A stretch of 38,890 nt of DNA from a virus, in IMG/VR virus record IMGVR_UViG_3300025736_000071, positions 1-38,890 of that record; one strand, 5' to 3'. The translations under genes and the position numbers were made by a program. Within the stretch, counting starts at the first letter, position 1; the number at the start of each line of letters is the position of its first letter. Positions 24,549 to 31,602 of the stretch are shown here, one piece after another. The notes beneath the pieces are model-generated. The model ran no database searches. It was not told the origin of the DNA and saw nothing but the letters and a program-made list of their open reading frames with translations.

Positions 24549-26645
24549 CTAACCGTTGACTGTTTGTCCTTCTGCAGCCGCCTCTTGCGGTTCGGGAGAA
24601 GTTGCTGCCGTTTCATTTTGCATCATTTTATCTGCTGCTATTTTCTCAGCAGACTTTGGTTTATCAACTGCTGTGTCTTCTTGTGCTTTAAGTGCGTTGC
24701 TTATCGAAACCAAACGTTCTATTTGTGTTAAGTCGATATCATCGATCTCTTTAAGTGTCTTAACTAATGTAAGCATTCCCATTTCACGATCTTTTTGTGC
24801 TTCAGCGCGTCGTTCAATAGCTAATGCTTCGTTCTCTTCTATTCTACTTATACGTTCAAGGCCAAGTCCCTTATCTGCAATAGCTCTTGCATGCGATAAT
24901 TCACTACGTGCTTGAATCTCTTGTAGCTCAACTTGCATCTTCATTTCTTCGACTTGTGCTTGTTTGTCATTTGCTGCTTTAACTGCGTCAGTAAGTTCTT
25001 TCTTATTCTGTACAGTTGAAGCTTCAAGTAAGACTTCATCAGGTATGTTGACGCCAGCTTCTTTAAGACTCAACAACTGAACGAATTGCATTTGACGTTG
25101 TGTTGTTGTATTAAGTCCATCTTCTACAGCTGCATCGTATATACCAAATGCTTTATTGAAGAATTGTGGTGCTGGTTCTTCTTCAATGATTCTCTTTACC
25201 TTGCCAGGTGCAAAATTAGTTTGAATCACATTAATAAGTAAGTTGCCAAGTTGTCGTTGAGATCTATCAAGTCCATCAAATAAACCCTGAAGTGTTACAA
25301 GTCCAGCTTCTTGTCGTAACTTAGAAAGTATTCCAGCTTTATCATCAACAGCACTACCAAGCAACTCTTCATTAACACCAGAAATGTTTTGCATTTCATC
25401 GCCCATACCTTTTGATACTTCAAGCATCGAAGGTGGAATTTGTGGGGGCTGAATTGGTTGTATGTCCTGTAAACTATAATTAGCATCAACAACAAGTGAT
25501 TTGCCTTGTCCTGTAAGGTAAACATCTTTAGGATTCTTGAGTGCACCCTCTTTATGTATCCAACCACCTGTTATTTGGCTTTCAAGCATATCAAGTTCAA
25601 TGATTTTACGGCGGTTATAAAGGAACTGAGAGTCCCGCAAACCACGAACCATGCCTTGTATTCGCCATTCATAGTAAGGTATTTGTGGGTTGTAATAACC
25701 AAAGACCGGTACAAATGGATACTTATCAATACCAAGTGGATTTGCGCCATCGTACATAACCTGATCTTGAACAACAATTGATAACTTAACAGTAGGAACT
25801 TCTTGATCAATAACAGTTACACGTGGATATAAATTTAAGAATTGACGAAGCGCATCATCTTCACCATTCCACTCCATCGTTTCACCAGTTTGAGCGTCAA
25901 CTAACATGCGTTGTGTACGTGAAGACTTATAATAGAACTCGTCATACGAAAGAAGGTCACTTGTTCCCGCATTCAAGTTTTCTGGCATATACGGAAACTT
26001 ACCATCACGATTGCTTAAAGTTGATATTGCTTCAATATCTTTCTTATGATCTGGAAGCAATGAAGCACATTCTTGTTTGCTTAAAAACGATCTCTTCCAT
26101 AAACCATTACAATCAGATAAGTCACTCTTCTTAAAAAATGGATCTATTAGGTAACTATTGTAAGAACAATTATCCACCTTAATATCACCTGAGATTGCAT
26201 CATTACGATAGTCTAGATACACCTGTAATAAATTCATTCCAGTTACAAGTGCACCCTCAAATGCATCTGATACCGTTTCAAGTACGTTATCGCGTTGATT
26301 ACTCCACATCATTACTTTTGTAAATTGTGATGCTGTGACTTCATCGGCATTAGAAACCGGTGTGGCAATTATTGACTTTCTACTCTGCCGTTGTTTACCA
26401 GATACCATGTTGATGATACGTCGTATGCGATTGAAATTAAATTGTTTGCGTTGATGTAGTGGGAGTGACCCATAGAACTCGTTCCATAAAGATTGGTCAC
26501 CCACGAAGAATCGACTGTCAATATCAGCTTGTTGCCAATAACTTTGATTCATTGTAACCGATTGACGATGAAAATTAGCCATTCTAGCTAGTACTTGATT
26601 AGGGCTATCCTCATTGTAACCAGTCCCAAGTTGCGGAGACACCAT
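24549..26645 (-). CDS. Portal protein, P22-like
   Basis: 698 aa, the usual size for P22-type portals. Seen: N-terminal QADIDSRFFVGDQSLWNEF, QFNFNRIRRIINMVSGKQRQ, a central VPVFGYYNPQIPYYEWRIQG with RGLRDSQFLYNRRKIIELD, IPPSMLEVSKGMGDEMQNIS, and LRQEAGLVTLQGLFDGLDRS. The C-terminal about 150 residues form a long charged coiled coil (AVKAANDKQAQVEEMKMQVE), which fits the barrel of P22-like portals. It forms the dodecameric DNA gate, contacts terminase and adaptor and is the first gene of the late operon. The start has GAGGGGAAG upstream and a promoter at 26700-26728. Confidence 0.9.
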   Translation of the reverse strand: MVSPQLGTGYNEDSPNQVLARMANFHRQSVTMNQSYWQQADIDSRFFVGDQSLWNEFYGSLPLHQRKQFNFNRIRRIINMVSGKQRQSRKSIIATPVSNADEVTASQFTKVMMWSNQRDNVLETVSDAFEGALVTGMNLLQVYLDYRNDAISGDIKVDNCSYNSYLIDPFFKKSDLSDCNGLWKRSFLSKQECASLLPDHKKDIEAISTLSNRDGKFPYMPENLNAGTSDLLSYDEFYYKSSRTQRMLVDAQTGETMEWNGEDDALRQFLNLYPRVTVIDQEVPTVKLSIVVQDQVMYDGANPLGIDKYPFVPVFGYYNPQIPYYEWRIQGMVRGLRDSQFLYNRRKIIELDMLESQITGGWIHKEGALKNPKDVYLTGQGKSLVVDANYSLQDIQPIQPPQIPPSMLEVSKGMGDEMQNISGVNEELLGSAVDDKAGILSKLRQEAGLVTLQGLFDGLDRSQRQLGNLLINVIQTNFAPGKVKRIIEEEPAPQFFNKAFGIYDAAVEDGLNTTTQRQMQFVQLLSLKEAGVNIPDEVLLEASTVQNKKELTDAVKAANDKQAQVEEMKMQVELQEIQARSELSHARAIADKGLGLERISRIEENEALAIERRAEAQKDREMGMLTLVKTLKEIDDIDLTQIERLVSISNALKAQEDTAVDKPKSAEKIAADKMMQNETAATSPEPQEAAAEGQTVNG

Positions 26646-26699
26646 AATATCTTCCCCTCATAGGCTGCTTCATTACTCTCTTATTGACTCTTTGTCCTT

Positions 26700-26728
26700 A
26701 TTTTAGAGTTACTGAGGGGTTATAGCAA
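26700..26728 (-). promoter_or_regulatory. Promoter of the portal-led late unit
   Basis: Minus strand TTGCTA (26723-26728), 17 bases, TAAAAT (26700-26705). It lies between the terminator of the early unit and the portal start; no other promoter-like sequence is as good in this gap. Confidence 0.6.
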
Positions 26729-26738
26729 GATTATTAAA

Positions 26739-26776
26739 ATAGAAAAAGGGCGAGTCGCAATTAAGGACTCACCCTT
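26739..26776 (-). terminator. Terminator of the tRNA/GroES early unit
   Basis: Minus strand AAGGGTGAGTC, 9-base loop, GACTCGCCCTT (11 pairs, one G-U), then TTTCTATTTT. It lies about 60 bases after the small membrane-protein gene and cleanly separates the early unit from the late unit. Confidence 0.93.
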
Positions 26777-26834
26777 AAGTAAGCAGTTACAAGTAAGACA
26801 ATTAAACTTGTACTGTGTCTAACATGCTTTTAAT

Positions 26835-26951
26835 CTATTTTTTCTTAGAGTCTTTGTAAAGCATATACGTTGCCAGCAATAAACTTATTGAGACTACGAC
26901 GACAACCATACAGTCAACAAAGAAGAGTACGTTGTGTTGAATTATTGACAT
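26835..26951 (-). CDS. 38-aa single-pass membrane protein
   Basis: 38 aa. ATG at 26951, preceded by GAGGAAAGAT; a longer frame starting inside the tRNA-Glu gene is not credible. MSIIQHNVLFFVDC, then a strongly hydrophobic run (MVVVVVSISLLLATYML, residues 15-31) and a basic end (KDSKKK). Last gene of the early unit, before its terminator. One membrane segment with a positive tail fits a small toxin-like or holin-like peptide, but nothing decides this. Being in the early unit argues against a late lysis role. Confidence 0.6.
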   Translation of the reverse strand: MSIIQHNVLFFVDCMVVVVVSISLLLATYMLYKDSKKK

Positions 26952-26965
26952 ATCTTTCCTCAATT

Positions 26966-26993
26966 TGGCGAGACCAGTGGAATTCGAACCCCC
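26966..26993 (-). other. Detached tRNA 3'-end fragment (T-arm, acceptor 3' half and CCA)
   Basis: Minus strand GGGGGTTCGAATTCCAC then TGGTCTCGCCA, which has a T-loop, an acceptor 3' half, a discriminator G and CCA, with no matching 5' half: upstream comes the complete tRNA-Glu. It would need a GAGACCA acceptor 5' half. Either a decayed tRNA or a copy of the 3' end of a host tRNA, as in phage attachment cores. Confidence 0.6.
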
Positions 26994-26998
26994 GTAAT

Positions 26999-27072
26999 TG
27001 GCATCCCGACACGGAATTGAACCGTGGCTCACAGCGTGAAAAGCTGTTGTTCTGCCACTAAACTACCGGGAC
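26999..27072 (-). tRNA. tRNA-Glu (anticodon UUC)
   Basis: Complete cloverleaf of 74 nt with an encoded CCA. Acceptor GTCCCGG pairs with TCGGGAT (G-U at both ends); anticodon stem ACAGC/GCTGT with loop TTTTCAC gives UUC; T-arm CACGG/CCGTG. Discriminator G as expected for Glu. It lies 5 bases after the stop of the zinc-ribbon gene and must be processed from that transcript. Confidence 0.93.
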
Positions 27073-27077
27073 ATAAA

Positions 27078-27338
27078 CTACATGCGCTTTAATTCAGCAA
27101 GTAACTCCGTAAGCAACATTTCTATACCAGCTAATGTTTCTCCTGAAGTTTCTGCTTTATCGGATATTAAATCAAGTGTATCGTTAGACTTTTTAATTTC
27201 GCGTAGAATTTTGTTTCCAACCGAAATGTCATCACAATTTGGACACTCATGAGTAACGCCATTATTACTAATATATATCTCTCTCGAATGGTTTTTGCAC
27301 CTATCGCACCAACTATCTTTTGTTTCGTTTTGTTCCAT
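27078..27338 (-). CDS. Zinc-ribbon protein with coiled-coil end
   Basis: 86 aa. Two cysteine pairs, CDRC (residues about 12-15) and CPNC (about 33-36), form a zinc-ribbon knuckle; the rest is a helical, leucine/isoleucine-rich segment ending LIxELLAELKRM-like. The start overlaps the stop of the previous gene (TAATG). Zinc-ribbon proteins of this size in phages are often transcription or DNA-interacting factors, but no partner can be named. Confidence 0.65.
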   Translation of the reverse strand: MEQNETKDSWCDRCKNHSREIYISNNGVTHECPNCDDISVGNKILREIKKSNDTLDLISDKAETSGETLAGIEMLLTELLAELKRM

Positions 27339-27583
27339 TAATCTTCCTCTGGATACATTAATTCTGGGTGAACAAGTGGTTTTCCTTCTTTTTCAAGGCG
27401 TCGATTAAGATGGATAAGATTTAATCTATTAATAAGAACACCTGTTTCCTTATCAACTTCTTGTTGTAACTTCATAGTTTCTTCTAAACTTTTGTAATAA
27501 CTTCTATTGTAAAAATACCTTCCCACAAAATAAATAAGTAAAATCGGTAAAAAAACTACTATTAATAAAATCTCTGTTTCCAT
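27338..27583 (-). CDS. Membrane-anchored coiled-coil protein
   Basis: 81 aa from the ATG at 27583, overlapping the previous stop (TGATG). N-terminal membrane segment (ILLIVVFLPILLIYFVGRYF, residues about 4-23), then a charged helix (YYKSLEETMKLQQEVDKETG) and a short acidic tail. An N-terminal anchor plus a periplasmic-type coiled coil is the shape of inner-membrane spanins, but no outer-membrane partner gene overlaps it, so this is only a possibility. Shine-Dalgarno GAGGAAGAT. Confidence 0.6.
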   Translation of the reverse strand: METEILLIVVFLPILLIYFVGRYFYNRSYYKSLEETMKLQQEVDKETGVLINRLNLIHLNRRLEKEGKPLVHPELMYPEED

Positions 27584-27945
27584 CAATCTTCCTCAATAAC
27601 GTGATCTATAGACTCCATAGGTAGCGACTTAGCTTTTGGATACCTACAAAATGAAATCATTGGGATACCTAGACCACCATCAGTCAAACTAATCATGATG
27701 GCATTTCTCCAATAGCCATGAATACTATCAAACCCAGGAATGTTTTTAGAATCTTTATGATGTTCATAATCAGCATGATTAATAAACCCACTTATATATG
27801 AAACTGCCTCTCTATATCTCCATGGATAGCAAATCTCATATGTATCGCTATACCATATGTCGCCATGTGGTGCTTCAATTGGACAACTATCATGCTTGAG
27901 TAGCTCATTTAAAGCATCATGGAACTCTTGCCTATTGATCTTCAT
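27583..27945 (-). CDS. Unknown 120-aa protein
   Basis: 120 aa. Rich in tryptophan, tyrosine and histidine: CPIEAPHGDIWYSDTYEICY, WRYREAVSYISGF, NHADYEHHKD, GYWRNAIMISL. No recognised motif. It lies between groES and a membrane-anchored gene and ends with TGA overlapping the next start, so it belongs to the same operon. Shine-Dalgarno AGGAAGAT. Confidence 0.65.
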   Translation of the reverse strand: MKINRQEFHDALNELLKHDSCPIEAPHGDIWYSDTYEICYPWRYREAVSYISGFINHADYEHHKDSKNIPGFDSIHGYWRNAIMISLTDGGLGIPMISFCRYPKAKSLPMESIDHVIEED

Positions 27946-27954
27946 ATCTTCCTA

Positions 27955-28242
27955 TTAAACTATTATTCCAAGCAGTTCATCTTCTTTAAATATCAAGTAA
28001 TCAGCACCATCAAGATTGATTTCTGTTCCAGAAAACTTGCCAAATAAAACATGGTCATCTTTTTTGATACTAATAGGAACAATACCATTGCTTGTAATGC
28101 GACCATTTCCAACTTCTACTACTAATCCGATCTGTGTTTTTTCTTGAGCTGCATCTGGAATAAACAAACCACTTGCTGTTTTTTCTTCTGTTTCCATTCT
28201 CTTAACTAAAACTCTGTCATATAACGGCTTGATTGTTCTCAT
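27955..28242 (-). CDS. groES: GroES-type co-chaperonin
   Basis: 95 aa, the normal length of bacterial GroES. N-terminal PLYDRVLVKRMETEEKTASG with the mobile-loop region GLFIPDAAQEKTQ, then GLVVEVGNGR, a KKDDHVLFGKFSGTEI segment and the closing DGADYLIFKEDELLGII. It would cap the host GroEL ring and help fold phage proteins, as gp31 of T4 does for its capsid protein. No GroEL gene is present. It is expressed from the early unit, surrounded by tRNA genes, so it would accumulate before the capsid protein is made. Confidence 0.95.
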   Translation of the reverse strand: MRTIKPLYDRVLVKRMETEEKTASGLFIPDAAQEKTQIGLVVEVGNGRITSNGIVPISIKKDDHVLFGKFSGTEINLDGADYLIFKEDELLGIIV

Positions 28243-28263
28243 TTCGATCTCCCTTGTAAGGCA

Positions 28264-28288
28264 GTCTGCTCAGATAATCTGAGCAGAC
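28264..28288. other. Perfect inverted repeat upstream of groES
   Basis: GTCTGCTCAGA, 3 bases, TCTGAGCAGAC, ending about 20 bases upstream of the groES start region. No T-run follows on either strand. It could be a regulator-binding site or a hairpin that separates tRNA processing from groES mRNA. Confidence 0.5.
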
Positions 28289-28418
28289 AAATTGATTAAC
28301 GCTTTTGAAGATGAGCTTACTAAATTCTTTTACATTTTTAATATCAATTAAGATGCCATTTGATTTCTACATATATTCCTCCAATGTTAATTGGTGAAAC
28401 ATTCAAATATACAAAACT

Positions 28419-28494
28419 TGGAGCTGGCGACTGGATTCGAACCCGCGACCTGTTGATTACAAATCAACTGCTCTACCAACTGAGCTACGCCAGC
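28419..28494 (-). tRNA. tRNA-Thr (anticodon UGU)
   Basis: Complete 76-nt cloverleaf with encoded CCA. Acceptor GCTGGCG/CGCCAGC, D-arm GCTC/GAGC, anticodon stem GTTGA/TCAAC with loop TTTGTAA giving UGU, T-arm CGCGG region with TTCGAAT. All standard positions (U33, A37) are kept, so it should be functional. It reads ACA codons, which are frequent in AT-rich phage genes. Confidence 0.95.
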
Positions 28495-28522
28495 ATTAAC
28501 ATCTATAATTATTCTTGTTAAC

Positions 28523-28633
28523 TTAATGCGGATATGCTTCTGATGCTAGACGTAATAAGCAGCGAGCTGCCCCTTGCGCCAATGAATACTTGAACAGTTG
28601 GCTGTAGCTGGTAACCAATCCAACCAGAAGCAT
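28523..28633 (-). CDS. 36-aa small protein
   Basis: ATG at 28633 with GGAG 6 bases upstream, starting 15 bases after the stop of the previous gene. Sequence begins MLLVGLVTSYSQLF and continues YSLAQGAARCLLRLASEAYP. Hydrophobic N-terminus and an amphipathic helix. The ribosome site and position in the operon support it, but it is short and no relative is recognised. Confidence 0.4.
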   Translation of the reverse strand: MLLVGLVTSYSQLFKYSLAQGAARCLLRLASEAYPH

Positions 28634-28647
28634 ACAAATCTCCAGCT

Positions 28648-29082
28648 TTATACCAGTATCTCTATTATGCTCTTTTCTTTCAATTCGATTAGCAAGTCAA
28701 ACTGCTTCTTTGTCATGCCGTTCTTATCAAATGCGTATTCAAAGTTTAACAGCTTCTTAATCCACTTAACGAACTGCTCAATGCACACATGTAGATGGCG
28801 TAACCGATATGAAGGATCAGAGTCTCGACGGAGTTCCCTTAAAATGGAGGAAATATCGATAACTGTAAGCGATCTTAAAGATACAAGCGTGCCATCCTTA
28901 TATCGTAACGGTATTAGATTAGTAGAGGATAAGTATTTGAACTCTACTTCAAATCCATCTTCGTCTACTTCTTCTGACCAATATTGAAATAACCCCAAGG
29001 TTGGACTATTAAGTATGGCCTCACCATTAGCGGCAATTATATCGCGTAACTTTAGTAACTCTTCAGTTGTCATCTTCTTCAT
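28648..29082 (-). CDS. Unknown 144-aa early protein
   Basis: 144 aa with AAAGGAGAG in front of the ATG. MTTEELLKLRDIIAANGEA opens a helical part; the middle has EVDEDGFEVEFKYLSSTNLI and RYKDGTLVSLRSL; the C-terminal third is helical and basic (RLRHLHVCIEQFVKWIKKLL). No family recognised. It is one of a string of early genes interleaved with tRNAs and shares the leader TTTAAAGGAGAGATC with the gene at 29099. Confidence 0.65.
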   Translation of the reverse strand: MKKMTTEELLKLRDIIAANGEAILNSPTLGLFQYWSEEVDEDGFEVEFKYLSSTNLIPLRYKDGTLVSLRSLTVIDISSILRELRRDSDPSYRLRHLHVCIEQFVKWIKKLLNFEYAFDKNGMTKKQFDLLIELKEKSIIEILV

Positions 29083-29098
29083 CGATCTCTCCTTTAAA

Positions 29099-29344
29099 CT
29101 AGCTTATTACTTCTATCTCATCGTCATGAGTTGTACACAAGTTCATTAAATCAAACGCATCGCAAAATAACAGCATTAACTTACCCGAAGCGGTTTCAAA
29201 TTCTTCTATCGAATCTATTATACCACTAGAAATATCATCACATTCTCTAATTACATGTAACTTGTCACTTAATCTTCGTCCTGAATCTACAACCTCTTGC
29301 TTTACTTTATTCAACAACAAAGTTCTTTCGCAAAAATCGCACAT
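29099..29344 (-). CDS. Unknown 81-aa early protein
   Basis: 81 aa, start ATG after AAAGGAGAGATCT. An N-terminal CDFC pair is followed by a helical acidic protein (LLLNKVKQEVVDSGRRLSDK, IIDSIEEFETASGKLMLLF) and a further cysteine near the end. It is too small for a named family. It is placed directly downstream of the aberrant Cys-like tRNA and before the 144-aa gene. Confidence 0.6.
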   Translation of the reverse strand: MCDFCERTLLLNKVKQEVVDSGRRLSDKLHVIRECDDISSGIIDSIEEFETASGKLMLLFCDAFDLMNLCTTHDDEIEVIS

Positions 29345-29373
29345 AGATCTCTCCTTTAAAGTTCGGCAGGTGT

Positions 29374-29444
29374 GGGGACTAGCAGGATTTGAACCTACAA
29401 CCTCTTGTTTGCTCCAAGTGTTCTTCCGTTTGAACTATAGCCCC
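29374..29444 (-). tRNA. Aberrant tRNA, probably Cys-like (GCA), possibly non-functional
   Basis: Acceptor GGGGCTA/TAGTCCC, D-arm GTTC/GAAC, T-arm GTAGG/CCTGC with TTCAAAT. The anticodon arm has only four clear pairs (CTTG/CAAG) and loop GAGCAAA, so reading GCA puts A instead of the invariant U at position 33. No CCA is encoded (ACA follows). It may be a decaying tRNA, or one with a non-decoding role. The identity is therefore uncertain. Confidence 0.6.
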
Positions 29445-29450
29445 ATAAAC

Positions 29451-29526
29451 TGGCGGAACTGGCGGGAGACGAGCCCGCAACCTCTTGATAGACAGTCAAG
29501 CGCTCTACCAATTGAGCTACAGCTCC
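29451..29526 (-). tRNA. tRNA-Asp (anticodon GUC)
   Basis: 76 nt with encoded CCA and discriminator G, as for Asp. Acceptor GGAGCTG/CAGTTCC, anticodon stem CTTGA/TCAAG with loop CTGTCTA giving GUC, T-arm GCGGG/CCCGC. Unusual: U at position 37 and T-loop CTCGTCT, lacking the usual TTCGA. Only one base separates it from the stop of the ribbon-helix-helix gene, and 6 bases from the Cys-like tRNA. Confidence 0.85.
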
Positions 29527-29527
29527 A

Positions 29528-29797
29528 TTAATCTTCCTTTGGTAACGATTCTGTGATTGCATTAACAATCCACAGATTACGCGAGACTCTACCTGAGTAT
29601 TTCTTACGATCAGCATCTACTCTATCTAAAAGGACTTTGGGTAACCTTAAAGTAAGCCGATGATATTCTTCTATCTGTTTCAACTCAGACAAAGGTATTA
29701 AAGGTGGTGTTTTTAAAAACTCCTTTGCAAGCTCTGGATTCTTAGCAAGGAAATCATGGATACCTTGATATACAACGTTGATGTTCTTGTCTTTCAT
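29528..29797 (-). CDS. Ribbon-helix-helix DNA-binding protein
   Basis: 89 aa. C-terminal half HRLTLRLPKVLLDRVDADR followed by RVSRNLWIVNAITESL is an Arc/MetJ-type ribbon-helix-helix: one beta-strand with alternating residues, then two helices. The N-terminal 45 residues (GIHDFLAKNPELAKEFL) are helical and may be a partner-binding part. It probably acts as a dimeric regulator. It stands between the candidate small terminase and two tRNA genes. Shine-Dalgarno AAGGGAAGA. Confidence 0.7.
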   Translation of the reverse strand: MKDKNINVVYQGIHDFLAKNPELAKEFLKTPPLIPLSELKQIEEYHRLTLRLPKVLLDRVDADRKKYSGRVSRNLWIVNAITESLPKED

Positions 29798-29812
29798 ATG
29801 TCTTCCCTTTGG

Positions 29813-30358
29813 CTATTCGTCTTCTTCTTTTGCTTTCTCTGGCACTAACTCTGAATTAGGGAAACGTTCTATAACTACAACTTGCGTACCGTTCTTGTTT
29901 GCTTCTTCTTTCTGGGTGAGCTTAGAACGCCACTCAGCCATATCTTTCCAGTCTTGATCATAGTGTGGCATTGTGGTTGCTACTATACCGGCATCAAGTT
30001 TCTTCTTCATTGCGCCTATTTCTCTTCTGTCACCTAAAGCACTGAGTGCAAATGTGTGAGCCTTCTTAAGTGCGGGGCAACGTTCTTCCCAGCGTTTCAT
30101 ATCTGATGAGCCAATACCTCTTAAACGATAGAACTGAGTAAGCTTATACGCTTCTTCGCAATTATTAGCCCAGTCTACGAGTTGGGCTGCTATTTTTTCT
30201 ATATATTCCAATGATGCGGGTCTTTGGCGCATTGTAAACATATCAGTATATTCTTCAAACACATAATTGGTGCTTTTTGTGTTCTCCGTGATATTATCAG
30301 ACGCGCATATTACTTTGCCAGAAGGCTTCTTTTTGGAGGTTTTCTTCTTATCTGGCAT
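29813..30358 (-). CDS. Candidate terminase small subunit
   Basis: 181 aa. Basic N-terminal tail (KKKTSKKKPSGK), a helix-rich DNA-binding-like centre (EKIAAQLVDWANNCEEAYKL, RGIGSSDMKRWEERCPALKK, then DRREIGAMKKKLD), and a C-terminal part HYDQDWKDMAEWRSKL with VVVIERFPNSELVP. The arrangement of a helix-turn-helix (tryptophan after RxxGI..S), an ALSALGDRREIGAxK helix and an acidic tail matches small terminases of several phages. It is far from terL and in the early unit, so the call is moderate. Start AAGGAG. It could be another DNA-binding protein. Confidence 0.5.
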   Translation of the reverse strand: MPDKKKTSKKKPSGKVICASDNITENTKSTNYVFEEYTDMFTMRQRPASLEYIEKIAAQLVDWANNCEEAYKLTQFYRLRGIGSSDMKRWEERCPALKKAHTFALSALGDRREIGAMKKKLDAGIVATTMPHYDQDWKDMAEWRSKLTQKEEANKNGTQVVVIERFPNSELVPEKAKEEDE

Positions 30359-30422
30359 ATTATGTAAACTCCTTAATATTTATTTAAGACTGCTTAAAAT
30401 GGGTGGATTGGGTTTGGCTTCT

Positions 30423-31502
30423 TTAGTGTGCTGTACATTCTTTAATAACAAGCACATCGAATATTCTACTAAGATACGCCTTCATTGCTTCTTTACCAAT
30501 GATTGCTTCCATTTGTTGGTACGCTTGGCTATCGCAGTATTTAATAAACTTTTCTGCTTCTGATTTTATATCTATTGGTTGTGTTTGTACGGGTTCCCAC
30601 ATTTTATGTGAGTTAACTGCACGCAGTGCTACGGATTTTGTGTTAGGAAGTGAACTGGAACTGGTCGAATTGAAAGAGGGATTAGATTTTTTAGTTACAA
30701 GCATCGGCGCTCCTTTTGGCATTTCATAAACAAGTGCTAACTTTTTCGACCAGCTCCAGTTCGGAGAAAGTCCATGTTGTTTAGAGTATCTCAAGCAGCC
30801 TGAGAAAAACCAGTTAAACTGATTTCTTATACCTGAGGTGGAGTTAAACTGGTATGCGACTTCATCAATTACATCGTCTGCGAATGCTGAAAGTTTTATT
30901 TGTCCCCATTTTGTAAGAGGAATACCTTTAAGGTTACGAATAGATTTTGAGATAGGGTTTTCGTGATCTTGATTAAGTGAGATCTTACTGATAAGCATAT
31001 TTTGCTCGAGAAGACTGTGCATGCTACGTGTGGTCTCCTTTCCACTTGAAACTTGTGGGACGGGACTTATTATAATATTTCTTTTTATCCCTATTCCGTG
31101 AAGACTATAATATTGTGTCAACAGTGCCACGGAAAGCGCTTTGAATGCATCTATCAGAAAACTGAGCTGATGGCGAACACGATGAGAGCGAAAGAAAGAC
31201 GAAATCTTATACAGACATGTCTTCATATGTCTGTAGTTACTAAGGATCAAACCTTCACTCTCTAAATACTGCAATAACTTGTTGCAATATTGTCTCGATA
31301 TCCCAATTCGCTCAGCTAAGGCTGATTGACTTATCCAAATCTGTTTACACGTCATTGAATAGGATACCAAAATATTAAATAATTTCAATGTGACAGGATT
31401 TAATCTCTTAAAATAGGAAACTGCACTTTTTCTTATCTCGCTTTTAGGCTGTATATCAAGTGTTTCGAAAAACTGCTTACTTTTTCTCTTTTTTATTTGC
31501 AA
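30423..31502 (-). CDS. Replication-initiator-like winged-helix protein
   Basis: 359 aa from a TTG at 31502 with the strong site GGAAAGGAG; an ATG (31520) and another TTG (31544) upstream lack such a site, so the TTG is preferred. Residues about 30-100 hold a winged helix: KLFNILVSYSMTCKQIWIS, then SALAERIGISRQYCNKLLQY and LESEGLILSNYRHM, as in plasmid and phage replication initiators and helix-turn-helix loaders. The middle and C-terminal parts (NQFNWFFSGCLRYSKQHGLS) are not recognised. It is the only replication-like gene on this strand. No helicase motif was seen. It may bind a phage origin; a transcription regulator is the alternative. Confidence 0.6.
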   Translation of the reverse strand: MQIKKRKSKQFFETLDIQPKSEIRKSAVSYFKRLNPVTLKLFNILVSYSMTCKQIWISQSALAERIGISRQYCNKLLQYLESEGLILSNYRHMKTCLYKISSFFRSHRVRHQLSFLIDAFKALSVALLTQYYSLHGIGIKRNIIISPVPQVSSGKETTRSMHSLLEQNMLISKISLNQDHENPISKSIRNLKGIPLTKWGQIKLSAFADDVIDEVAYQFNSTSGIRNQFNWFFSGCLRYSKQHGLSPNWSWSKKLALVYEMPKGAPMLVTKKSNPSFNSTSSSSLPNTKSVALRAVNSHKMWEPVQTQPIDIKSEAEKFIKYCDSQAYQQMEAIIGKEAMKAYLSRIFDVLVIKECTAH

Positions 31503-31602
31503 TATTCTCCTTTCCTGCATATAATACTTAAGCAATATTCTCAAAGAGGAAGGCGAGGCGAAGCATATAACGTCTCGTCTTTTTCGTTTTATACTATTTC
31601 AA

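Noticed and set aside
26952-27032. Longer start for the 38-aa membrane protein, beginning within tRNA-Glu
   Set aside because: It would translate through a tRNA gene; the ATG at 26951 has a good ribosome site.
31503-31544. Upstream starts of the replication-initiator-like gene
   Set aside because: The ATG and TTG there lack a ribosome site, whereas GGAAAGGAG stands 4 bases before the TTG at 31502; still, the upstream ATG cannot be fully excluded.
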